Source: Hofstenia miamia (taxonomy: Eukaryota > Xenacoelomorpha > Acoela > Hofsteniidae). Taken from it: a stretch of DNA of 64,000 nt. This document shows, in pieces, positions 57,645 through 64,000 of this stretch (the stretch's first letter is position 1; every line of letters starts with the position of its first letter). Below the pieces are notes generated by a model. The model saw only the letters and a list, made by a program, of their open reading frames with translations, searched no databases and was not told the DNA's origin. Position numbers and translations under genes: made by a program. Where the stretch lies: contig CABFPE010000202.1 in assembly GCA_900660155.1 (NCBI GenBank), positions 625,458 through 689,457 on the forward strand, given 5' to 3'.

Positions 57645-58847
57645 ATGATGTTATTGCGTGATGGTTTTCCTATTCTTGTAATCTTTCTAACTTTTATTCC
57701 TGAAATTCAAACCAGCCTGTTCGAAGGAAAACTGATTTCAGCACACTTGCTATGTCGTCACGGAAGCAGAGGTCCTTATAGCTATTTTTCTAACGTGACA
57801 CAAATTAAATGGAATGATCATAAACAACAACTAAGCGTTTTTGGCATCAGACAATCTTATGATCAAGGGAAATATTTTAGAGAACGGTATAATAACTTTA
57901 CAGCCATTCCATTGGAATCAATCCACATTAAAAGTTCAATTAAAGATAGGGTTTTTCAGTCAACAGAGGCATTCGCTGCAGGTCTCTACACTCCAAAACA
58001 AGAAGAACGTTTTAAAAAAGATTTGCCTTGGATCCCTCAGCAAATAGATGTGATATCTGTTAAACACGATTACTATATTCATGGTGTATCAAGCAAATTA
58101 TGTCCAACAATCTATAATAGAGTAACAGATGTGCTTAACTCTAAGCAATTCCATTTGATTTTAAACGATTACAAGGAAGCAGCAAACAAGTATTGCAGGC
58201 TTGCTGGGTTTCCACTTGATTCTTCAATTAACTCTATTCTTAAATGCGTATATGGAATGGTTGATCTAATTTATGCAAGCAAAGCTGAAGGGATTGCGCT
58301 TAAGGAATGGGCAACCAATGATGTACAAAATGAAATGATCGATTTCAGAAGAAAGCTGAATAATCTATTTTTTACCAACAAGGGAATTTCATTTATTTGC
58401 AAGGGAGGTGGACCACTTTTAGGTTTAATTTTAAATGAAATGAGCAACACTTTGGCAACTGCTCCAGAACATCCTTTAATTTATGTATACGGAATGCATG
58501 GTTCAACAATGTCTGGATTTTATGGGAGTTTAGGAATTGCTGTTAAAAGACCCCCATTTGCTGAGTGCACTGCACTGGAAGTACGAAACATAAATGGGAC
58601 AAATTATGTTGAAATGCTGTCAAAATTTTATAATTCGAAGTCTATTAAACGTATGCGCATTCCACAATGTGGAAAAACTTGTAAATACGATGAATTCAAG
58701 CGTAATCTTAGACCAATGGTAAACGCAGCCCCATCGAAATACTGCAGTGAAGCTCTTAAAGTTTCTAACGAAGATGAGACGGTGCGATTGTTGTTAACAC
58801 TAACAGGGCTAAGTGAAGACGAAGAAAAAGACTACAATTTATATTAG
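57645..58847 (+). CDS. Secreted histidine acid phosphatase family protein, probably catalytically altered
   Basis: 400 residues, intronless, close to the 350-430 usual for eukaryotic acid phosphatases. Residues about 8-24 form a hydrophobic signal peptide (FPILVIFLTFIPEIQ). The family start motif is CRHGSRGP, with nucleophile His39 and phosphate-binding Arg38 and Arg42. QLSVFGIRQSYDQGKYFRER and the third Arg block KDRVFQSTEAFAAGL (Arg102) are also kept. The C-terminal catalytic motif, normally HD in Y.AHDTT, reads YGMHGSTMSGF, so His285 is followed by Gly286 and the usual proton-donor Asp is absent. Cysteines near the end (CGKTC) suggest an extracellular fold; there is no transmembrane tail. 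The reading frame is fully intact, so it looks like a functional gene that may bind phosphoesters without normal turnover. The upstream TTTTTCAAG right before ATGATG could be a splice or trans-splice acceptor. Substrate unknown. Confidence 0.9.
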   Translation: MMLLRDGFPILVIFLTFIPEIQTSLFEGKLISAHLLCRHGSRGPYSYFSNVTQIKWNDHKQQLSVFGIRQSYDQGKYFRERYNNFTAIPLESIHIKSSIKDRVFQSTEAFAAGLYTPKQEERFKKDLPWIPQQIDVISVKHDYYIHGVSSKLCPTIYNRVTDVLNSKQFHLILNDYKEAANKYCRLAGFPLDSSINSILKCVYGMVDLIYASKAEGIALKEWATNDVQNEMIDFRRKLNNLFFTNKGISFICKGGGPLLGLILNEMSNTLATAPEHPLIYVYGMHGSTMSGFYGSLGIAVKRPPFAECTALEVRNINGTNYVEMLSKFYNSKSIKRMRIPQCGKTCKYDEFKRNLRPMVNAAPSKYCSEALKVSNEDETVRLLLTLTGLSEDEEKDYNLY

Positions 58848-59034
58848 AGCTTCTTAGTTCGTAAATACCTTAAAGCGTTTTCGTACTATTTACAAATGTT
58901 ATTAGAAATGACTAATTTTTTCATGTTATCAAAAATATATGTTTTTCCCTAAATTTATCATTGTAAATTTGTTGGCACTCTAATTTTTATAAATCTTAGT
59001 TTTAGGATATACACTTAAGATAAACTACAGGGTA

Positions 59035-59040
59035 AATAAA
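59035..59040 (+). terminator. AATAAA polyadenylation signal downstream of the acid phosphatase gene
   Basis: AATAAA about 190 nt after the stop, the nearest good match on this strand. Confidence 0.4.
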
Positions 59041-59161
59041 GGTAGTTAAAATATACGAAAACAAAGTCACAAAATGGAGTCGCAAATCTCCAGTGACTGA
59101 GTTAAAGCAACTGATCATTAAGCAAAAGAAATCATACTTATTGAAGTGCAATCACGTTAAA

Positions 59162-60213
59162 CAGAGGTGCCGATTATGGAATTGTACCATGTCATTATGT
59201 ACCATACTATGGATACCATAATGGTATGGTAGAAGAAAATTTATCTCTATTATGGCTGGCAAACTTAAAATATGACCATAATGGAAATCCAATAATTTAT
59301 TGTTACATATACCAAATTTACATTTAGTTTCTAGAAAATTGATAAATGTACTGTCATATATCTAATATTTGCAATAATTGGAATGGATGAATATATATTT
59401 TATAAATTGTTTTGAACAAAAAAATCACGTGGATAAGATAACAATTTTTCAAAGTATTGCAAAATTTTAATAAGCAGCTTCAGTAGATTGTTAACAGCAC
59501 TTGTCATATGGGATTAATATTTTCACATTTGTAACGCTTGTGCCTAACACAGCGTGTTGTATTGGAAAACAGACAAAAAATAATTGGTTTGTCTTAAATT
59601 TGTTTCTGAATGTTTCAAAATTCTTCTGTGACTTAATGAATTCTTTCAAGGATCCATACCTTATGATATTAGTTCAATTTCATGTTAAATATAAATAGTT
59701 GTGTATTAATTTCAACTTACAATTTTTTATTCACTTTACTAAATATTAGAAGTCATCTTATTACCCAGTAAACAAAGAACTGTTGTAACGACGTCGTTTT
59801 TGTGGTGTATTGGCGTTTAATAGGCTTTGAATTGTTTGAGTGGTGTTTATAATGTGGATTAGTGTCGTGTATAATTCTTTCTAGCAAAAAATATTTAAAA
59901 ATAGGAATAATTTTAGTATTATGACAATTTGAATATAAATTTTTTAAAAACTGCAATTTTATTGATAGTTTGTCGTTTTATTGAGAAAAGACGTTGTTTT
60001 GTAATGTCGCTTTAGTGCCGTTATTATGTCGTTCAGCGACGTCGTTACGATAGTTTTATGTTTACTGGGTAAGGACATTTAACCATAATTTATATATTTT
60101 ACATAATAGCCATTATGGTCATAATGTATGGACGAAATTTAAACTGTGGCCATTGTGGATGACTAAAAAGTTTTGGCTTACCATATATGGCCATACCATA
60201 AACGGCACTCCTA
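59162..60213. mobile_element. hAT-type element with 8-bp target duplication and ATGG-rich ends
   Basis: Ends CAGAGGTGCCGATTATGG and the complement of TAGGAGTGCCGTTTATGG. Flanks ACGTTAAA (59154-59161) and ACCTTAAA (60214-60221) are an 8-bp duplication with one change. CCATTATGG-type motifs cluster near both ends. No transposase. A Tc1-type MITE sits inside. Confidence 0.75.
59764..60069. mobile_element. Tc1/mariner-type MITE nested in the hAT-type element
   Basis: Inverted ends CCCAGTAAACAAAGAACTGT and the complement of CCCAGTAAACATAAAACTAT, continuing inward through GTAACGACGTCG on both arms. TA on both sides (59762-59763, 60070-60071). Non-coding. Confidence 0.8.
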
Positions 60214-60221
60214 ACCTTAAA

Positions 60222-60482
60222 ATGTTTCATTCTATCCACAGATGTTTTATCAGTCAATGTAATAAAAGAGTTTAAAATAAAAGAACGTATCCAATGCTTA
60301 AAAAACGCATCATTAAGAATAGTCACCGAAAAAACTCGTTCCTCATGAAGATAGCTGAAATTTACAATCAACCTCCTTTAACTTTACGGACTAAATACCC
60401 TAGCGACAAAAATGACATTAAAATATATTTTTTAAGTGAAATTACAGATAAAAGGTATTCACAGAACTTCCATGTAGGCTAA
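60222..60482 (+). mobile_element. Possible LINE 3'-end fragment
   Basis: The plus strand reads KNSFLMKIAEIYNQPPLTLR and TKYPSDKNDIKIYF, resembling the RLWN.LP..IR...S...FK C-terminal block of LINE proteins. The upstream flank of the hAT element may continue the same frame (KQLIIKQKKSYLLKCN). Weak. Confidence 0.3.
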
Positions 60483-60489
60483 GTAAAAA

Positions 60490-61638
60490 GTTTGCACTCA
60501 AATTAAATACTCATAGATTTGTTGTTTGTTTTAGTTAACAAAATGCAATAAATGCTTGCTTTGAATAGTAGTTGGAGCAGTAGTAAAATGACTAAATTTA
60601 AACAAAAGAAGTATACACTAAAAATTAAAATAAAGTCAACTACTACAGTGACAGAGAAGAAATTTGCAGCATGCATGTAAATCGTCATAGCCAGTGCTTA
60701 AAAAGAGTAGCACATGATAGATCAACTAAGCCCTAAAAAGTTTATGAGCATCAAAAACAGGGATATCTGTGTTAATGTGCAGGTAATTAGTCAATGGAAA
60801 TCGTATTTTAGGAAATTATATTAACAGGTTAATAGTATTTTAAACTATGAACATGCAAGTGAATAACAAAAAATTATAATTGTAATTTGCATTCGAAGCG
60901 TACAGGGTTTCTCTAGCTGTAGTTATTCATGAATCTTTGTCAGCAATTTAAATCTTCTGAAACTTTACAAAAAATTAAATTCCGAGCTGAGATAGAGTAG
61001 AAAATGTAAGCAGGTCATTGATTTTTTGGGTTCAGTTAGAATTCATCAGGCATCGACATCAGTAATGTACGCAAAATAATGTCCCCTGTTAAACTTTTAA
61101 AATTGACTTTGATTGGCTAAATCGAAAAAATTTTGGCAAAAATAAAAAATTTTAAAACTAAGTCGTGAAATGCCTTTTTAGGGTGCAGGTTTTCAATATT
61201 TTCAAAAAATTTCTCGGGCCTTTAGTCCGTTTTTGGTCACTCACTTGATTAAGACTGAGATGTTCCCCCCATCAGAAAATTCTGATCGAGATATGACAAG
61301 GTTAAAATTTTGAAACATGAATTGGATGAGTGGTAGACGTTAGGATGCCAATTTTCCACTTCAATATTCATGTATTTAGATTGCGTCTATACGAATAGCA
61401 ATTTAAGCAGGTAGATAGCTGAGGGCAAAATTAGGATTTTCTGCAGCTCTATGGAAATTTGAAAACCTAATAGCAATCAATTTGTCGAATCAAATTTCTT
61501 TCTAAGTTAATAATCGACATTCTCTATCAATGATATATTTATAGAGAGGAATAATTTTCCGAAATATATATATGCAATTTCATAAAATCATGTACTAGTC
61601 ATTAGCCATTTTTGCTAAATAGTATGTAATAATAATAT
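60490..61638. other. No gene recognised
   Basis: AT-rich intergenic DNA between the hAT-type element and the Tc1 transposon; no coding or RNA feature seen. Confidence 0.5.
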
Positions 61639-61639
61639 A

Positions 61640-62927
61640 GTTGGCTGCAAAAAAAATGAGACTAGAAAAAAGGCATATTACTTTTGAACTACTGAACGTA
61701 ACAACTCAAGAAAGGTAAGATTTTAAAGATACATGAAAGGACTATAAGTAAAAAGCAGCAAAGTCTAATTTGTTTTCCTCGTGTAGAAATAACTTCATTC
61801 AAACGAAGTGAAACTGATTTCATTAAATTGTACTTCATTTCAGATGTCAAAATGTGTTGACTTTCTTGAATTTTTTCTTTTAAATCGGATGTATTTTTCG
61901 GATTTTTCTTCTCAACGTCATTTTTCAATATCTGCCACACGTTTTCGATTGGAGAAAGATCAGCAGAACTTGGTGGCCATTGCAAAAACTGGATATTATT
62001 TTCAGAAAACTAATTTTTTGTCTTTGCTGACGTGTGCGGGGTTGCTCCGTCCTGTTGAAGTATCCATCCATAATCATATAAAGCATCAGCATAAGGCATA
62101 AATTCAGCTATAATTTTCCAATAATCTTTCACTGTCGATTGTGGCTTTTCCGTCTAAAATTTTCAAATAAAACCCACGATAGGAAAGTGCTCCCCAAACC
62201 ATAATTTTGGTCGAACTTTGGAACCGCTTTTGTTGGTCTTGGACATTTCTTTGACGACCACACTTGTACTTTGTTTCTGTGTAGTTGAAATACGCACTCA
62301 TCAGTTATCCAAACATCTTCAAAAGTGTAGTCTTTCCAATCTTTCACGAAATTTAATCTTTTTTCTTGATGTTCTTTTGTAATCAGAAGTCGATTTTTTC
62401 TGCAATTTTTGTAACTCCACTTTTTTCAGTGTTCTCTGAACTGTGGTTTCATGCACAGAGATGTCGGCTTCAGTTTGAAGTCGGTTTGCAATTTTTTTCC
62501 CAGAAATATAGGGATTTTTGAGAGCAATTGCGACTGTTTTCTGAATGAATTTTCCAATAATTTTTCGAGGGCGTCCACTTCCTTTTCTTCTTTTGAGAGA
62601 TTCTCCTTGTCGAATTTTTTTCAGCTTTCGAAAATAAGTTGATCGAGAAATTTGCGATGTCGCAAAGGCGTTTTCAAGCTGTTCCAACGTTTCCATTCCG
62701 AAGAAATCAAGTAGAAACTTTGCAAAGCAAAACAATTTGTTTGGTAAGTGTTTTCAAATAATTACGAAGTACCAGTTTAATTATTAATTAACTTTTTTGT
62801 TTGACCATTTTAAAGTTCACAAAATTCTCGTTGTCTTTTATTTTTATAGTTTTCCTCTAAAACGTCTCAATACGTTTCCACAAAGCGTGAAAAAATAGGT
62901 GTTCAGTCTCATTTTTTTGCAGCCAAC
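61640..62927 (-). mobile_element. Complete but decayed Tc1-family transposon (DD34E), 1288 bp
   Basis: Inverted ends of about 24 bp (GTTGGCTGCAAAAAAAATGA and its complement), TA on both sides (61638-61639, 62928-62929). The minus strand encodes the transposase in pieces: the helix-turn-helix part with RKGSGRPRKI (within 62319-62735), the first catalytic Asp in ITDECVF, the second in LQQDGATPHTSAKTKN, and the Glu in LSPIENVWQ, 34 residues after the second Asp. About three frame changes and one in-frame stop (TAG after TKN, where Trp is usual) break it. Because motifs and ends are so complete the copy is probably not very old. Confidence 0.92.
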
Positions 62928-63042
62928 TATAATAAATTAAATAAAAATTACGATTTAAGCAAATCTCCTACATCAAAGTCATGAATAAACAAATAACTAA
63001 CCCAGAAGTTTGTTAAATAAATACAATAAACAGTAAATATAT

Positions 63043-63237
63043 ATGCCAGAGCATGTTATAATTATATTAGTTTTCAATACTTTATCAATTTATAGTTGTT
63101 TTAAACATGGAATATTTACTCATAACATTAAAATGTGTGATCTTTCATTAAAAATTGACAATGAATTTACGCTTACAGAAATGTCGAATATGATAGTTAT
63201 TAAGCCTGGGAAAATATTCCGCCTTCCCTCATCTTAA
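63043..63237 (+). CDS. Small open frame, possible secreted peptide (doubtful)
   Basis: 64 codons starting MPEHVIIILVFNTLSIYSC, a signal-peptide-like start, followed by polar sequence (KIDNEFTLTEMSNM). Its stop overlaps the stop of the minus-strand GTPase gene by four bases. No homology is recognised and the length is near chance for such AT-rich DNA. Confidence 0.2.
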   Translation: MPEHVIIILVFNTLSIYSCFKHGIFTHNIKMCDLSLKIDNEFTLTEMSNMIVIKPGKIFRLPSS

Positions 63238-63743
63238 ATTTGACTTACAATCCACTTGATTCCTTCTTCAATGCCGTTGTCATTTTTTGTTAATGAAGTT
63301 TCCAAGAGTCTGATTTTTCCACGGACATCTCCCATCGTTAACCAATTATCCCTAATGGACCCAATGGGATGACATTTTTCATCACGCTTATTTGCCAGAA
63401 TCAATAGTGGAACGTCTATGTTTGAATTATCGTCAAATAGCTGAGAGAAATCGTTTTCAATGGCATCTTGCTTTGCGCCTCCAAGCGACGTATCAATAAT
63501 ATAAATTATTGCATTGTAGTCTTTTAGGAAATTCTTTAGATTTTTACTGGGTAAACTGCACGAAACAATCTTTAGCTTGTTTGTTTCATAAACTTCTGCT
63601 TTTAGTCCGCATATTGTTTTAGTAGAAACGTTGTTTTGAGATAGTTTTTTCATAAATACTGTTTTCCCACTGCCATTTAATCCGCACACTAGTAGATTTA
63701 GTGTTTTGCTGAGTTTAAGTTGCTTTATGGTGTCGGGTTTCAT
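63234..63743 (-). CDS. Divergent Arf/Arl-like small GTPase, intronless
   Basis: 169 residues, slightly shorter than the usual 180 of Arf-like proteins. P-loop GLNGSGKT (21-28) matches the Arf GLDxAGKT. The guanine-specificity motif NKRD (118-121, in LLILANKRDEK) is intact, as is the DYNAIIYIID strand (75-84) that precedes it. The C-terminal helix IEEGIKWIVSQI resembles GLYEGLDWL. The switch II motif WDxGGQ is missing: the equivalent stretch reads KIVSCSLPSKNLKNF. Gly2 is Lys, so N-myristoylation is not expected. It probably binds GTP but hydrolysis and effector contacts may differ. The open frame is undamaged. Being intronless, it may be a retrocopy-derived or fast-evolving Arl; the exact subfamily is not clear. 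Confidence 0.85.
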   Translation of the reverse strand: MKPDTIKQLKLSKTLNLLVCGLNGSGKTVFMKKLSQNNVSTKTICGLKAEVYETNKLKIVSCSLPSKNLKNFLKDYNAIIYIIDTSLGGAKQDAIENDFSQLFDDNSNIDVPLLILANKRDEKCHPIGSIRDNWLTMGDVRGKIRLLETSLTKNDNGIEEGIKWIVSQI

Positions 63744-64000
63744 TTAAGCAAAACAGGATGTGTTTCTATTTGCTTTACGTTATGTAGAGTGCCAACTAAT
63801 AACTGTGTTGAAAGCGTAGTGTATATTTAAATATTTCATTAACATTACATCGAAGAAAACATTTGAACCAGCTGCTTACACACAAATGTCACAGTAGCGG
63901 ATTTAGGTCAATGGAGTCATTTCACGAAATTTTCATTTTTCAAAATTTACAATTATGAGGTCTAAAAAGGTTATTTAAGGTGTGTACCAGCCAGGGGCGT
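63744..64000. other. Upstream region of the GTPase gene, nothing defined
   Basis: AT-rich; would contain the minus-strand promoter, but I see no clear element. Confidence 0.4.

Noticed and set aside
57841-58047. 68-codon frame inside the phosphatase gene
   Set aside because: Out-of-frame shadow of the 400-codon gene.
1-64000. CRISPR arrays, operons, bacterial promoters
   Set aside because: No regularly spaced repeats; introns and LINE/hAT/Tc1 elements show this is animal nuclear DNA.

Overview
The window is AT-rich nuclear DNA from an invertebrate animal. The signs are spliced genes with GT-AG introns, LINE, Tc1/mariner and hAT-type repeats, many (TA)n tracts, and draft-assembly gaps (1000 N at 19322-20321, 234 N at 56510-56743, isolated N at contig joins). 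Several introns of only 43-77 bp and a TTTAG-type acceptor would suit a nematode or another compact-intron invertebrate, but I cannot name the species.

The centrepiece is one long plus-strand gene, about 13.7 to 51.9 kb, that encodes a Roundabout (Robo/SAX-3) axon-guidance receptor: signal peptide, five Ig domains, three fibronectin III domains, one transmembrane helix and a cytoplasmic tail. I reconstructed the exons from splice sites, matching phases and protein similarity. Exons 2-18 (26496-46000) are well supported. Exon 1 (13692) and the last tail exons (48863-51946) are good predictions. The tail contains a row of symmetric phase 1-1 candidate cassette exons, including a possible 12-nt microexon, and the Ig4 intron holds a candidate poison exon.

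Downstream lie two apparently intronless genes: a secreted histidine-acid-phosphatase-family protein (57645-58847, plus) whose usual catalytic His-Asp pair is His-Gly, and a divergent Arf/Arl-like small GTPase (63234-63743, minus).

The rest is mostly mobile DNA. Left flank (1-13.6 kb): two deleted mariner copies set in (TA)n tracts, a decayed LINE, a second mariner-type remnant, hAT-type MITEs and a local contig-order error at 5120-6436. Robo introns: a long-inverted-repeat MITE, a three-level nest of MITEs at 31.4-33.0 kb and others. Right flank: a 4-kb AT-rich LINE (52.4-56.5 kb, minus) whose parts appear in circularly permuted order, a hAT-type element carrying a Tc1-type MITE inside it, and a complete but decayed Tc1-family transposon at 61640-62927. 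I found no rRNA, no convincing tRNA, no CRISPR array and no viral element.
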